Below are positions 43,769 to 53,760 of a DNA stretch of 64,000 nt, in pieces. The stretch comes from Pseudothermotoga hypogea DSM 11164 = NBRC 106472 (GTDB lineage Bacteria; Thermotogota; Thermotogae; Thermotogales; DSM-5069). The notes beneath the pieces were generated by a model. It was not told where the DNA came from. It saw nothing but the letters and a program-made list of their open reading frames with translations, and did not search any database. The translations under genes and the position numbers were made by a program. The stretch spans positions 744,001 through 808,000 of the forward strand of contig NZ_CP007141.1 of the NCBI RefSeq assembly GCF_000816145.1. Direction: 5' to 3'. Numbering within the stretch: position 1 is the stretch's first letter; every line of letters begins with the position of its first letter.

Positions 43769-44318
43769 CGATCTCCTCACCCTTTAAAAAATGTTTCCTC
43801 TTGCGCATGTAGAGTTCTCTGATGTTCTTCAGCGCCTGCTTGTACTCGTCGCTCCTGTAGTTCTGATAAGTGAATTCCCAATGCTTGAATTCTCCAGAAA
43901 GATAAAGCAAAGTAACTTCAGCGTACACGCCGTTCTTCAAATATACCCTGTTACCCCACGATTTCGTCGATGCCAAGACGAAGTTCGAATGATGAACATA
44001 ACCAGGATCAAGATTGAACTTTCTTTTTCCCTCTACACTGTACTTTCTCTCGAGCTCGTTCGTGTAAATCTTCACGTCGGCGAGCAACGACGGGTGAATC
44101 AAATTCTCGAAACTCAGAAGTACGCCCCAGAGATCTGAACCCAGCTCTCTGTCGTAATAGCTGGTATAGACACTGAACGGCAACTTCTTTGAGATGTAAT
44201 CTATCTTACCGAAGGCCGACTCGAGCTCGGGTTTCAACGCTTCCACCCAGTAATCGACGTATTGGGAGAACACAAAGATGACCAAGTTCACCAGATCCGG
44301 CTTTTTCACCTCTCCCAC
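43680..44318 (-). CDS. DUF4416 family protein
   Basis: 212 residues. The DUF4416 signature is visible: 'KRKFNLDPGYVHHSNFVLAS', 'TKSWGNRVYLKNGVYAEVTL' and 'WEFTYQNYRSDEYKQAL'. N-terminus KPDLVNLVIFVFSQYVDYW is also typical. Function is not established. The last 30 residues (SSGLSEERGGLRCTGGDPSG) lie over the start of rimO, and their composition suggests the original stop was lost and the end now extends into rimO. Overlaps the next gene upstream by 13 bases. Confidence 0.88.
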   Translation of the reverse strand: MGEVKKPDLVNLVIFVFSQYVDYWVEALKPELESAFGKIDYISKKLPFSVYTSYYDRELGSDLWGVLLSFENLIHPSLLADVKIYTNELERKYSVEGKRKFNLDPGYVHHSNFVLASTKSWGNRVYLKNGVYAEVTLLYLSGEFKHWEFTYQNYRSDEYKQALKNIRELYMRKRKHFLKGEEIDENRYKSSGLSEERGGLRCTGGDPSGQGP

Positions 44319-44890
44319 AGGACCACCTCAAAGTTCTCGACCCTTATGAGCCACTGTTTGTTCGCTGAGACAATCGCACAACCGTCTTTGTTGTTCTTCA
44401 CTTCGTACCTGTTGCCGACCTTCAGTAAGACCGACTCTCCCGGCACGACAGGCTTGTCATCGAGCAAGATTGCCTGACCGCCCGTGTTCACAAGCTTGGC
44501 GCCCGGTTGACCGAGCACGCTGAAAAACCTCACCACTGAATAGAAAAACAGTATCGCTGCGATCAAGCACATCGCAAGCATGAGCAAATTGACTTTCTCG
44601 GAGAACGCAGACTTTTTCGGCTTTGCCTGAGCCGACTCTCTCGAGAGGTCTTCTGTACCTATCAGTTGACCCGCATCGAGCCCAAGCTGTTCTGCGCACA
44701 ACTTTATGTAATGCCTCACGTAGAAAGGTGCATCGACCCTGTCGAATTGTCCCTCTTCTATGAGCCTGAGCTTCCACACGGGTATGGCCGTCTTTTCTGA
44801 AAGTTGCTCAAGCGTCAAACCAAGCGCTTCACGCGCTTTTTTCAGCGTTTCACCGACGACGATCCACTTTTCCTTTTCCACGCAGACCAC
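44306..44890 (-). CDS. HTH/transmembrane protein, RodZ-like
   Basis: 194 residues. Cytosolic Xre-type helix-turn-helix (GETLKKAREALGLTLEQLSE, then KTAIPVWKLRLIEEGQFDRV, then YVRHYIKLCAEQLGL), a single membrane span (LLMLAMCLIAAILFFYSVV) and a short outer beta domain (AILLDDKPVVPGESVLLKVG). This is the RodZ layout, in which the HTH domain binds MreB and helps set cell shape. The outer domain is smaller than in Escherichia. Start 44890 or GTG 44881 (better RBS distance). Confidence 0.85.
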   Translation of the reverse strand: MVCVEKEKWIVVGETLKKAREALGLTLEQLSEKTAIPVWKLRLIEEGQFDRVDAPFYVRHYIKLCAEQLGLDAGQLIGTEDLSRESAQAKPKKSAFSEKVNLLMLAMCLIAAILFFYSVVRFFSVLGQPGAKLVNTGGQAILLDDKPVVPGESVLLKVGNRYEVKNNKDGCAIVSANKQWLIRVENFEVVLWER

Positions 44891-44903
44891 ACCTCAAACT
44901 TGG

Positions 44904-45578
44904 CTAAACTTTATTATACCAGCTCTCTAAGGTTCTGAGACCGCCGCTGTCCAAGCACCGAACAGCCTCTGTCCTCAAGCTTCTCTCAATTGCTTCGAGC
45001 ACAAGCGTTCTGTGCCGTTCATTCTCGACGAAGTCCAGATCGTCACCGTCCACGATCAGAACGTTTCCTTTCATATCCGCAAAGAATGCCTCATCATAGA
45101 ACTTCACCAGTTGTTTCCAGTATTCTTCTTCGACGTTCATTTCGTACGGTCTACCTCTCTTTCTGATACGTCGCATTGCCGTTCTGACGTCACACTTGAT
45201 GTACACCAACAGTTTAGGCTGTGGCGAGATCTTCGACATAGTCTTGTAGAACTGTTCGTAGATGGTATACTCCACCGGCTGAAGGAAACCCAAATGCTTC
45301 TGCATCCTTACGAACACGAAATCTCCGAGCATTGATCGGTCCATGACCGCACGCTCGATCTGGCTGGCTTGCTGCAACTGAAGAAATCTCTTGTGCAAGA
45401 AGTAAAGTTCCATGGTGAGACACCATCTGTGCCTGTCGGCATAGTATCTCTCCAGAAGTTGATCGGCGAGCTCGTCGTTCATCTCGTAAAAACCTTTCAT
45501 ATTCCATTCTTTCTCGAGTATCTCGACCAGTGCGGTCTTCCCTGCTCCCACAGTTCCTTCGACAATGATTTCAAGCAC
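44904..45578 (-). CDS. Deoxynucleoside kinase, first paralogue
   Basis: 224 residues from GTG 45578 (RBS AAGGAGGAA). P-loop VEGTVGAGKTALVE, the substrate-binding/catalytic DRS motif (VMDRSMLGDFVFVRM), and the Arg-rich lid RTAMRRIRKRGRPYE are those of the dCK/dGK family. It phosphorylates deoxynucleosides for salvage (dA or dG types are most common in bacteria). It overlaps the second paralogue by 8 bases. In Gram-positives such pairs form a heterodimer with different specificities; the same may hold here. Confidence 0.9.
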   Translation of the reverse strand: MLEIIVEGTVGAGKTALVEILEKEWNMKGFYEMNDELADQLLERYYADRHRWCLTMELYFLHKRFLQLQQASQIERAVMDRSMLGDFVFVRMQKHLGFLQPVEYTIYEQFYKTMSKISPQPKLLVYIKCDVRTAMRRIRKRGRPYEMNVEEEYWKQLVKFYDEAFFADMKGNVLIVDGDDLDFVENERHRTLVLEAIERSLRTEAVRCLDSGGLRTLESWYNKV

Positions 45579-46230
45579 GTTGATTCCTCCTTTTGAGCTC
45601 TTTGCCATCGTATAGCCAAACTCCTTTTTCCTCCGTTTCCAAGACAGAGACGATGGCGTTCTCGATGTTGGAAAAACTTTCGTCCATCGAATCGGACTCG
45701 ACGATCAGCAAAGAGGAAAGATCGTAATCTGCAAAGTATCTCTCGTACTCTACATTCAGAGCATGCCAGTACGCTTCGTCAATCACGAGTTCCCAGTTTC
45801 TTCCTCTCTTTTTGATTCGTTCTATCGCCGTTCGGGTTGAACAGCGTAGATAGATCATCAACTGCGGGGGAACCGAATACTTCAAAAACTCCCTCTGAAC
45901 TTCCCGATAGATCTCGTACTCGAGCTGGTTCATCTCTCTCCTTTTCAAAAGTACCGTTGGAAAGATGTGATCGCAGAAAATGCACCTGTCCATCACCACG
46001 TTTCCGATCTGTTTCGCCAGCTCAATTTGCTGAAACCTTTTCGTCAGAAAATAGATTTGCAGATGGAAACCCCATTTTGCAGGATCAGCGTAGAAGTTGC
46101 TCAGAAGATCGACAATCTTTTCGTCCGTCAACTCATAGAGAGGTTTCAAACCGAGCCTCTCCGAAATGACCCTGATGAGCGTGGTCTTACCAGCTCCGAC
46201 CGTTCCTTCGACAACGATTTTCGGTCTCAC
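45571..46230 (-). CDS. Deoxynucleoside kinase, second paralogue
   Basis: 219 residues, GTG 46230 in a GTGA overlap with the preceding suhB-like gene. P-loop VEGTVGAGKTTLIR, DRC in VVMDRCIFCDHIFPTV (Cys replaces Ser of the DRS motif in its sister) and lid RTAIERIKKRGRNWE. About 40 percent similar by eye to its neighbour, hence a tandem duplication. The DRC change may alter sugar or base choice. Confidence 0.9.
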   Translation of the reverse strand: MRPKIVVEGTVGAGKTTLIRVISERLGLKPLYELTDEKIVDLLSNFYADPAKWGFHLQIYFLTKRFQQIELAKQIGNVVMDRCIFCDHIFPTVLLKRREMNQLEYEIYREVQREFLKYSVPPQLMIYLRCSTRTAIERIKKRGRNWELVIDEAYWHALNVEYERYFADYDLSSLLIVESDSMDESFSNIENAIVSVLETEEKGVWLYDGKELKRRNQRA

Positions 46231-46991
46231 AATTCCATCAGAGCAGATCTCAACTGCTCGAATATTGATGGCACGGCAGCGACTATCTCTCCACTCTCCA
46301 GATCGAACTCACCGTTCAATCCCCCAACCACGACACCGGCCTCCTGAGCGATCAAGGCTCCTGCAGCCACGTCCCAAGGCTTAAGGGCAACTTCCCAGTA
46401 TCCATCGAACCTGCCACAGGCAAGATAACACAGCTCGAGGGCTGAGGAACCTATGATTCTGACTTCCTGGCACATTTCGCTGAGCTTCTCGACGCTTCTC
46501 ATCGACCATTTCAGCTTTGTTTCATCGTAAGGCCATCCAGTCACCAAAAGGGATCGATCCATGGTCGGTCTCTTTTTATTTACGATACGTTTGTCATTCA
46601 GGAATGCTCCCCTTCCGAGTTCTGCATAGAACATCTCGTTCGTGAAGGGTATGTAGATCGCTCCCTCCACAATCTTGCCAAAGCTCAGTCTGGCCACGCT
46701 CACAGCAAAGTACGGCAAGGAGTGCGAGTAGTTCAACGTACCGTCGATGGGGTCAACGACGAAGACCGTTTCGACGCTGGGTATCTTTGCCTCTTCGTAT
46801 CCTTCCTCAAGAACGAATGTGGCGCTGGGATAATACTTCTTCAAAACCTCGACTATGGCCTTCTGGCACTCAACGTCTGCCTGGGTCACTACGTCAGATC
46901 TCATGCTCTTCATCTTTATCGAGAGTTCCTTCTCGAAGAAATGCATGGCGATCTCGCCAGCCTTTTTGGCAGCCTCACAGATGGGTCTCAT
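46227..46991 (-). CDS. suhB: Inositol monophosphatase family phosphatase
   Basis: 254 residues. Metal-binding motifs of the Li+-sensitive phosphatase family: VLEEGYEEA (Glu of site 1), [13 protein letters not shown] and the C-terminal [19 protein letters not shown]-like segment (here [20 protein letters not shown]). It dephosphorylates inositol 1-phosphate or fructose 1,6-bisphosphate; Thermotogales homologues do both, and inositol phosphate serves solute synthesis. It overlaps uvrB by 17 bases. The gene symbol is by family only. Confidence 0.92.
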   Translation of the reverse strand: MRPICEAAKKAGEIAMHFFEKELSIKMKSMRSDVVTQADVECQKAIVEVLKKYYPSATFVLEEGYEEAKIPSVETVFVVDPIDGTLNYSHSLPYFAVSVARLSFGKIVEGAIYIPFTNEMFYAELGRGAFLNDKRIVNKKRPTMDRSLLVTGWPYDETKLKWSMRSVEKLSEMCQEVRIIGSSALELCYLACGRFDGYWEVALKPWDVAAGALIAQEAGVVVGGLNGEFDLESGEIVAAVPSIFEQLRSALMEL

Positions 46992-48975
46992 TTTTCCTCA
47001 GCTCCTCCTTCAACCTGAATATCTCATCTCTCAGAACGGCCGCATCTTCGTACCTCAATTCACTCGCGGCTCTGTACATCTCTTCCTCCAAGATAGCTAT
47101 GCGTTCTTCCAGGCTGAGATCTTTTACAAGATCGAGATATTCCAGCTTGGGCTTTTCCTCGATGAACCTTTCGAATATCTCTATTTGCAATGGCTTTATG
47201 ATGGGTTTGGGTGTTATGTTGTGTTTTCTGTTGTACTCGATCTGGATCTTTCTCCTCCTGTTGGTCTCCTCTATCGCCCTCTGCATTGCTGGGGTGATCC
47301 TGTCTGCATACATGAGAACTTTCCCGTTGAGATTTCTCGCGACCCTTCCCATGATCTGTATGAGCGTGGTTTCTGATCTCAAAAAGCCTTCCTTGTCACA
47401 GTCCATTATTGCGACAAGAGAAACTTCTGGAAGGTCCAAACCTTCTCTGAGGAGGTTTATTCCTACTACAACGTCGACATCGCCACGCCTGAGCTTCTTG
47501 AGTACCTCGATTCGCTCGATCGCATCGAGCTCCGAATGTATGTACAGCGATCTGATTCCCAGTTCTGTGAGATATTCGCTGAGTCTTTCGGCGGTTTTCT
47601 TCGTGAGAACGGTCACCAGAGCCCTTTCTCCTCTCTCCACGACCTTCCTGATTTCGAAGACGAGATCGTCTATCTGTCCTTTCGTGGGCCTGACTTCGAC
47701 TTCTGGATCCACCAGTCCTGTCGGTCTGATGAGTTGTTCAACAACCTGCTCGCTCACCTGCAATTCGAACGGACCGGGCGTTGCGGAGACGAAGATGATC
47801 TGTGGCACCTTCTTGAGAAACTCTTCGAAGGTGAGGGGCCGGTTGTCGTAGGCCGAAGGTAATCTGAAACCGTAGTCCACCAAGTTTTTCTTTCGTGAGA
47901 ACTCGCCACGCCACATGGCTCTCAACTGTGGTACGGCGATGTGCGACTCGTCTATGAAGACTATGAAGTCCTCGTCAAAATAGTCGAGAAGCGTGTAGGG
48001 TGGTTCGCCAGGCTTACGAGCATCGAAATGCCTCGAGTAGTTCTCTATGCCCGGACAGTGTCCTATGGACATCAAGAGTTCCAAGTCATGCATCGTTCTC
48101 TGTTGAAGCCTCTGCATTTCAAGCAATTTGCCTTGTCTTTTCAACTCCTCGAGCCTCTCTTTGAGCTCTTCCTCGATCGATTCAACGGCGCGTCTCAGCT
48201 TTTCTTCGGTGGTTATGAACTCCACCGCTGGATAGATCGTGATCTTCTGGTACTCTTCGATGCTGGTCCTGTTCATTTTGTCGAAGGATTCTATCCTGTC
48301 CACATTTGAACCGAAGAATTCGACACGTATACCCTCGTCCTGATATGTCGGATAAATTTCCAGCACGTCTCCCGCGAGCCTGAAACATCCTTTCAGAGTG
48401 ATCTCACTGCTTCTGGAATAACCGATCCTCGCAAGCTTTTGAGCCACCTCGTGCGGATCGATCCTTTGTCCAACGTGCAACTGGATGTTCATCGTGTCGA
48501 AATCCGTTGGATCACCCGAGGCGTAGATACAGGAAACGCTCGCAACCACCACGACATCCCTTCTGGTCCTCACGGACTTGAACGTGGACATCCTCATGCG
48601 CACCAGAACGTCGTTTATGTCGGCGTTCTTTTCGATGTAGAGGTCTTTCGAGGGCACGTACGCCTCGGGTTGGTAGTAATCGTAGTAGCTGATGAAGTAT
48701 TCGACCCTGTTTTTCGGAAAGAAGGTCTTGAACTCTCCGTAGAGTTGTGCGGCGAGCGTTTTGTTCGGTGAGATGACCAGTGCTGGTCTGTTCAACCGTG
48801 CGATGACGTTGGCCATCGTGAAGGTCTTACCACTGCCCGTGACGCCTATGAGCGTCTGGAACCTGTAACCCTTCAGGATTCCTTCAACGAGCTTTTCTAT
48901 CGCTTGAGGTTGATCACCCGTGGGTTCGAAATCGCTTATCAGTTCGAACAAATTGTGATACCTCCGATCACTCAC
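46975..48975 (-). CDS. uvrB: UvrB, excision nuclease subunit B
   Basis: 666 residues. Walker [14 protein letters not shown], the beta-hairpin with '[20 protein letters not shown]' (DNA wedging tyrosines), helicase motif '[13 protein letters not shown]', '[17 protein letters not shown]' and 'QIMGRVARN', and a C-terminal UVR domain '[19 protein letters not shown]' that binds UvrC. Complete length. Start GTG 48975 overlaps the SYLF gene by 8 bases. Confidence 0.98.
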   Translation of the reverse strand: MSDRRYHNLFELISDFEPTGDQPQAIEKLVEGILKGYRFQTLIGVTGSGKTFTMANVIARLNRPALVISPNKTLAAQLYGEFKTFFPKNRVEYFISYYDYYQPEAYVPSKDLYIEKNADINDVLVRMRMSTFKSVRTRRDVVVVASVSCIYASGDPTDFDTMNIQLHVGQRIDPHEVAQKLARIGYSRSSEITLKGCFRLAGDVLEIYPTYQDEGIRVEFFGSNVDRIESFDKMNRTSIEEYQKITIYPAVEFITTEEKLRRAVESIEEELKERLEELKRQGKLLEMQRLQQRTMHDLELLMSIGHCPGIENYSRHFDARKPGEPPYTLLDYFDEDFIVFIDESHIAVPQLRAMWRGEFSRKKNLVDYGFRLPSAYDNRPLTFEEFLKKVPQIIFVSATPGPFELQVSEQVVEQLIRPTGLVDPEVEVRPTKGQIDDLVFEIRKVVERGERALVTVLTKKTAERLSEYLTELGIRSLYIHSELDAIERIEVLKKLRRGDVDVVVGINLLREGLDLPEVSLVAIMDCDKEGFLRSETTLIQIMGRVARNLNGKVLMYADRITPAMQRAIEETNRRRKIQIEYNRKHNITPKPIIKPLQIEIFERFIEEKPKLEYLDLVKDLSLEERIAILEEEMYRAASELRYEDAAVLRDEIFRLKEELRKNETHL

Positions 48976-49639
48976 CCGGCTGTAGATAGATCATGCTGTT
49001 GAGGTACTTGATCAGTTCGACGGCTTCTTTTGTTTGAGGTTCGCGCCTCATCATCTCATCGCTTGTCAGCAGAGAGCCATAGTACTCCTTGTTCGCGTCG
49101 TTGTCAACTTGGACGATTGAACCCTGCAAGGATAAACCTGCGAAGAATCCTTTGCTCACGGAGTAGGAATAGATCGAAGATTGGAGTCTGTAGTCCGTTT
49201 CCGCTGACAGCGATCTTCCCATAGGTCCTGCCGCGATGCTGATGTTGCCACCGAGTGTCACGTTGCCCGACACGAGATTTTTCACCGCCTGTTCGTTCAT
49301 CAACACGAGGACCAATCCGACATTCTGAATTCCCAGTTGCGCTCCGAGGCTCAAGCCCGTGAGCTTCAAAAAAACAGGTCCGTACCATTTACCACTTGGA
49401 ACGTCACGTTTGAGCAGAAAACCTTCTCCGTACTGCCCACCTATGACCAAACCAACTCTGATCAGCGATGGAAAGATTGCGACGCCCTCGGACTGTCTCA
49501 ACAGTTCCACGAAAGCCCCGCTGTCTGGAATGCTCGACAATTCTCTCAGGATCGAGAGTGCGGAACTGAGCCTTTCGTTCGCGGGAACCGCGAATATCAC
49601 CAAAGGCACGCACAACATGAGGACCACCGCCTTTTTCAT
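48968..49639 (-). CDS. Exported SYLF-domain lipid-binding protein
   Basis: 223 residues, ATG with RBS GGGAGGTG. Signal peptide [17 protein letters not shown]. The body is a SYLF/Ysc84 domain: '[20 protein letters not shown]', '[20 protein letters not shown]' and '[20 protein letters not shown]'. The domain binds phospholipid in known members. It may sit in the periplasm. First gene of the long leftward transcript and divergent from the ferredoxin gene. Confidence 0.9.
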   Translation of the reverse strand: MKKAVVLMLCVPLVIFAVPANERLSSALSILRELSSIPDSGAFVELLRQSEGVAIFPSLIRVGLVIGGQYGEGFLLKRDVPSGKWYGPVFLKLTGLSLGAQLGIQNVGLVLVLMNEQAVKNLVSGNVTLGGNISIAAGPMGRSLSAETDYRLQSSIYSYSVSKGFFAGLSLQGSIVQVDNDANKEYYGSLLTSDEMMRREPQTKEAVELIKYLNSMIYLQPGE

Positions 49640-49661
49640 GTTAACACCTCCCGGAAAGAGT

Positions 49662-49690
49662 TTACTACGTTAGGGTGTTTCTACTATAAT
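49662..49690 (+). promoter_or_regulatory. Ferredoxin promoter
   Basis: TTACTA (49662-49667) and TATAAT (49685-49690) with 17-base spacing, 36 bases before ATG 49727. The -10 is perfect and the -35 weak. Confidence 0.6.
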
Positions 49691-49699
49691 AAGACTTAG

Positions 49700-49907
<208 letters not shown>

Positions 49908-49909
<2 letters not shown>

Positions 49910-49941
49910 AAAGAGGCGGAGATCCGCCTCTTTTCTTTTTT
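49908..49941 (+). terminator. Ferredoxin terminator
   Basis: Stem AAAAGAGGCGGA/TCCGCCTCTTTT with a two-base loop and a T-rich tail (TTTTCTTTTTT), right after the stop codon. Confidence 0.93.
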
Positions 49942-49986
49942 CTGGGAGTCGGTGGAACTTTTTTAGAACATAAACAATTCTGTTCC

Positions 49987-50015
49987 TTGATCTTTCCCCA
50001 CCCCGGTTGGATAAT
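49987..50015 (+). promoter_or_regulatory. dnaA promoter
   Basis: TTGATC (49987-49992) and GATAAT (50010-50015) with 17-base spacing, 39 bases before ATG 50054. Good match to sigma-A. Confidence 0.62.
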
Positions 50016-50053
50016 AGTAATTGCTCACCTCTCACACAGATTGGGGTTTCACT

Positions 50054-51376
50054 ATGAAAGAAAAGATCATAGAGGCTTTGAAGGCCAAACTTAATCGTCG
50101 GGTTTGGGACAGCTGGTTCAGCACTTTTGATGTGAAGGACATTGGGGAGAATCTCGTCGTTTTTGAGGTTGGTAACCTCTTCATCAAAGACTGGCTCGAG
50201 ATGAAGTATGGTAGCCTCATAGCGCGCACATTGAGAGAGGTCTTCAATCGTCCGATCGAGTTCAAGATAGAGCACGCACCGCTACAGAACCAACCCGAGG
50301 AAGACGAGCATGAACCTTTGGTGAGGAAGAGGCCACTCGTTTTGACACCGCTCAACCCCATCTTCACCTTTGAAAACTTCGTGGTAGGTACAGGCAACAT
50401 GTTCGCCTACAGTGCATGTCTTGAGGCAGCAAAGCATCCCGGCAAGTACAATCCGCTGTTCCTATATGGGGGTGTGGGCCTCGGTAAAACTCATCTGCTG
50501 CAAGCTATAGGGCATTACCTTTTCAAAAACCAGCCAGAGATGCGGGTCGTTTATCTGACGAGTGAACGCTTTCTGAACGAGTTGATAGAGGCCATTCAGA
50601 GGGGCACGACACAGGAGTTCAGGGAACGCTACAGAACGAAGATAGACGTCCTGTTGCTGGACGACGTGCAATTTCTCATCGGGAAAAACGGCATTCAGAC
50701 CGAACTCTTCCACACCTTCAACGAACTCTACAACGCTGGCAAACAGATCGTGATTTGTTCTGACAGAGACCCGCAGATGCTCGATGGTTTTCAAGACAGA
50801 CTGATAAGCCGTTTCCAGATGGGCGTGGTCGTGAAGATCGAAAAACCAGACATCGAAACGTGTTTTAAGATAGCGCAGAAGATGGTCAAGCTCGAGGGCG
50901 CAGAACTGCCTGAAGACGTTTTGATGCTCGTCGCAGAAAAGTTCAGCGACAACATGAGGAGGCTTAAGGGTGCGATCGTCAAGCTCTTGATGTACAAGCA
51001 GATCCACAACGAAGACATCGACCTTGCCAAAGCGAGGCAGATACTCTCCATAGAACCATCCACCAAGTTTACGACAGTAGAAGAAAGATTGTTCGAAGTG
51101 CTGTGCCAGTTCTTTAGGGTCACCACGGAAGAACTCAGGGGAAACAGCAGGAAAAGCAACGTGTTGATTGCCCGCCAAATGGGCATGTACGTTGCGAAGA
51201 ACTACCTGGGTCTGTCGCTGAGGAAGGTCGCCGAGATGTTCAACAAATCACATCCGACCGTATCCAACGCGATCCAGAGGTTCGAACTGAACGCGAAGAG
51301 CAACAAATCGCTCGAGACCATACTCAACAAACTCTTGGAACAGTTCAGAGAGAAGACGGCAAATCAAACGCTGTGA
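50054..51376 (+). CDS. dnaA: Chromosomal replication initiator DnaA
   Basis: 440 residues from ATG 50054 (the frame is open 11 codons further without an RBS). Domain I (RVWDSWFSTFDVKDIGENLV), short domain II linker, AAA+ domain III with Walker A YGGVGLGKTHLLQAIGHYL and Walker B VLLLDDVQFL, and DNA-binding domain IV with the basic loop and helix-turn-helix (VLIARQMGMYVAKNYLGLSL and NKSHPTVSNAIQRFE). Full length. No DnaA-box cluster is seen beside it. Its 3' end overlaps gpsA tail to tail by 32 bases. Confidence 0.98.
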   Translation: MKEKIIEALKAKLNRRVWDSWFSTFDVKDIGENLVVFEVGNLFIKDWLEMKYGSLIARTLREVFNRPIEFKIEHAPLQNQPEEDEHEPLVRKRPLVLTPLNPIFTFENFVVGTGNMFAYSACLEAAKHPGKYNPLFLYGGVGLGKTHLLQAIGHYLFKNQPEMRVVYLTSERFLNELIEAIQRGTTQEFRERYRTKIDVLLLDDVQFLIGKNGIQTELFHTFNELYNAGKQIVICSDRDPQMLDGFQDRLISRFQMGVVVKIEKPDIETCFKIAQKMVKLEGAELPEDVLMLVAEKFSDNMRRLKGAIVKLLMYKQIHNEDIDLAKARQILSIEPSTKFTTVEERLFEVLCQFFRVTTEELRGNSRKSNVLIARQMGMYVAKNYLGLSLRKVAEMFNKSHPTVSNAIQRFELNAKSNKSLETILNKLLEQFREKTANQTL

Positions 51377-52355
51377 GACAACTCTCCAGCTTCAATGGGC
51401 GTTCCATCAATTCCTTAATGCTCGAAGCTGGATTCTTTTTCTTGAAGAGGATCTCATACACCTGCTCGCATATGGGCATCTCAACGTCCAAATCTCTCGC
51501 CAGTCTCAAGAGCGGTCCCACGGTGTGAACGCCTTCTGCAACCATCTTCATGTGTTCGAGCACTTGTGATAGTTCGGCCCCCTTCGCAACCATCTCGCCA
51601 ACGTATCTGTTCCTGCTGTAAGGACTGTTGCACGTGACGATGAGATCACCGACTCCTGCCAAGCCCATGAACGTCAGAGGATTCTCTGCCCCAAAAGCCA
51701 ACCCAAAGCGAGCCATCTCGTGCAAACCACGAGTGATGAGCGAAGCCTTGGCGTTGTGCCATCCTCCCAGCCCGTCCACAACACCGGCCGCAATGGCAAT
51801 CACGTTTTTCACAGCACCACTGACTTCCACACCGAGCACATCGTGACTGAGGTAAACTCTGAAGTAAGAGTTGCTCACCGCTTTTTGCAGTGTTTTGGCA
51901 ACTTCCAAGTTTCTGGACGCGACGACCACAGCCGTGGGTAGTTTCCTGGCAACCTCTATCGCGTGACAGGGACCAGACAGCACCGCATAGGTCGTATCGG
52001 GCCAAATCTCTTGAACGATTTGACTCACAGTCTTCAAACTTTCATCGATGCCCTTGGACAGATTCAGAACCATTCTTGGAGCAGGCCATAACCTCTTCAA
52101 AACTTTTCTCACATGCTTCACAGGCACTGCTATCACGACCAGATCGGAAAAACGACTGAGCTCTTGGAGATCTGTTGTCGCTCTCAGTTCGACTGGAAGC
52201 TCGATGCCTTCAAGGTATTCACTTTTGTGATCATCGTTTATCTTCCGGGCCACCTCTTTTCTTCTCGCCCACAACAGCACATCGTGCCCGTTTTCAACCA
52301 AAAGCTTCGCGAACGCAGTTCCCCAGCTACCAGCACCGAGGATCGAGAACTTCAC
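51345..52355 (-). CDS. gpsA: NAD(P)-dependent glycerol-3-phosphate dehydrogenase
   Basis: 336 residues. Rossmann motif ILGAGSWGTAFAKLL, 'LNLSKGIDESLKTVSQIVQE', catalytic Lys in EVSGAVKNVIAIAAGVVDGL and 'AGVGDLIVTCNSPYSRNRYV'. It makes sn-glycerol 3-phosphate for phospholipids. The last ten codons overlap the dnaA end on the opposite strand. Four-base overlap with trmB. Confidence 0.96.
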   Translation of the reverse strand: MKFSILGAGSWGTAFAKLLVENGHDVLLWARRKEVARKINDDHKSEYLEGIELPVELRATTDLQELSRFSDLVVIAVPVKHVRKVLKRLWPAPRMVLNLSKGIDESLKTVSQIVQEIWPDTTYAVLSGPCHAIEVARKLPTAVVVASRNLEVAKTLQKAVSNSYFRVYLSHDVLGVEVSGAVKNVIAIAAGVVDGLGGWHNAKASLITRGLHEMARFGLAFGAENPLTFMGLAGVGDLIVTCNSPYSRNRYVGEMVAKGAELSQVLEHMKMVAEGVHTVGPLLRLARDLDVEMPICEQVYEILFKKKNPASSIKELMERPLKLESCLTAFDLPSSL

Positions 52356-53284
52356 GTGGTTATCACCTCAGCGATCTTTCTGACGGAGAACTTGACCACA
52401 TACGTTCTGTACGCGAGAGCGTCGGGGTCCAGCTTAACTAACCAACCATCCTGTTTCTTCTCAACACTTACGAAGTATCTCTGTTGAAAGTTCGATTCGT
52501 TCGACACTATTCTCAAAAGATATTCATTTTCTGAGGCGTAAACACCTTTAACGACAAACACCCCACGTTCGTGGTGAAAAACTTGTTCTTTCAATCGAAG
52601 CAATTTTTCGACATCTACGTTCTTGACGTGTACGTGCGGCATGGTTATCTCTCCCCACGTCCATCTTTCTACCCTTCTGTGATTCACTTTAACAGCTTTG
52701 ACCGTGAAACTCACCTTCCCCTGCGAGAACCACTTCTTTTCGTACCGAGTTCCCAAAACAACACGTTCGTTCTTCCAGACAAAGATCTCACCGAAACATC
52801 CGCTCGCTTCGATCAGTTTCGCCATGTCATGGACGTACCAGTCGACATCGCTCGTGAGTTGAAAAAAACCGTTCTTCTTCAGAACGGCAGCCACGATCCG
52901 AACGAACTCTTCGTTCGTGAACCTCCGGTGCTCGTGAGATTTCTTGGGCCAGGGGCATGGAAAGTTCACATAGATCTCCTGGATGGATTCGTCCTCGAAA
53001 AATTCTCTAAGGCCGAACTGCCCGTCCACGATGAAGACTCGAACGTTTTCAAGGCCTTCTACTTGAATTTTCTTCTGGATCTTGACGATGCTCGTGAGGG
53101 ATGTCTCGAAACCAACATAATTTCTTGAAGGATTCTCCTTCGCGAGGTTCACCAGGAATTCCCCATTACCAAAACCGAGCTCCACGACGAGCTCGGCCTC
53201 CCTGTTGAAAACGCTCCTCCAATCTATTGGAAGAGTCAACTTTTTGGCATCGATGCAGTACGAAAAGACGTTTTTGTTCATCAC
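52352..53284 (-). CDS. trmB: tRNA (guanine-N7)-methyltransferase with C-terminal extension
   Basis: 310 residues against the usual 210-230. SAM motif VVELGFGNGEFLVNLAKENP, 'VGFETSLTSIVKIQKK' and the catalytic FPCPWPKKSHEHRRFTNEEF. It forms m7G46 in tRNA. The extra 90 residues (from about 215: VKVNHRRVERWTWG) are beta-rich and look like a second RNA-contacting domain; similar extensions are known in Thermotoga/Aquifex TrmB. Confidence 0.94.
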   Translation of the reverse strand: MMNKNVFSYCIDAKKLTLPIDWRSVFNREAELVVELGFGNGEFLVNLAKENPSRNYVGFETSLTSIVKIQKKIQVEGLENVRVFIVDGQFGLREFFEDESIQEIYVNFPCPWPKKSHEHRRFTNEEFVRIVAAVLKKNGFFQLTSDVDWYVHDMAKLIEASGCFGEIFVWKNERVVLGTRYEKKWFSQGKVSFTVKAVKVNHRRVERWTWGEITMPHVHVKNVDVEKLLRLKEQVFHHERGVFVVKGVYASENEYLLRIVSNESNFQQRYFVSVEKKQDGWLVKLDPDALAYRTYVVKFSVRKIAEVITT

Positions 53285-53760
53285 TCTATGCGATTCAAGA
53301 AATTCCTCGCATGCACAACGTATACACTCTCTGGATATTTTTCTAAAAAGCTCTCGAAGCTCTTCTTTGCTTCATCGCTATTACCAGCAGAATAATAACT
53401 CAGAGCCATGTAATAGTGCACATCGTCTTTGAAATAGACATCGTCACTCAATTGATCGAGCAGGTTTCTGAGTATCTCTGCGGCGTCGAGATAGTATCCC
53501 CTCCTGTAGAGGTTGTAGCCGAACAACCAGATGGATCGTGCGGTCTCGATATCGAACTTCCCGCGCAACGTGTATTCAACCTTTTCAGAAGCTTTTCCCA
53601 CACTGTTCAAAACCTGCTCGATCCGTTTCAATGTCTGTTTGATTTCATCCATTGACTCGACGTTCCTTTGTTCAGAAGACTGGATCATCGTAATCGCACT
53701 GTTCACACTGAGTCTCAGTTCCGAAAACTCCTGAGACAGTTCGTTTTGCGAACGCATCAC
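53281..53760 (-). CDS. Coiled-coil/TPR protein, YbgF-like
   Basis: 159 residues. Residues 1-55 are a heptad-rich helix (EFSELRLSVNSAITMIQSSE and EIKQTLKRIEQVLNS). Residues 75-155 hold two to three TPR units (SIWLFGYNLYRRGYYLDAAE, VHYYMALSYYSAGNSDEAKK, ESFLEKYPESVYVVHAR), as in CpoB/YbgF. No signal peptide is seen, unlike true YbgF. It overlaps both neighbours and probably works with the membrane TPR-like protein encoded just upstream. Confidence 0.75.
   Translation of the reverse strand: MMRSQNELSQEFSELRLSVNSAITMIQSSEQRNVESMDEIKQTLKRIEQVLNSVGKASEKVEYTLRGKFDIETARSIWLFGYNLYRRGYYLDAAEILRNLLDQLSDDVYFKDDVHYYMALSYYSAGNSDEAKKSFESFLEKYPESVYVVHARNFLNRIE

Noticed and set aside
50384-50395. GTGGTAGGT inside dnaA, complement of part of the Thermotoga origin-box consensus as I recall it
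   Set aside because: A single copy within coding sequence, without a cluster or AT-rich unwinding element; no origin can be claimed here.
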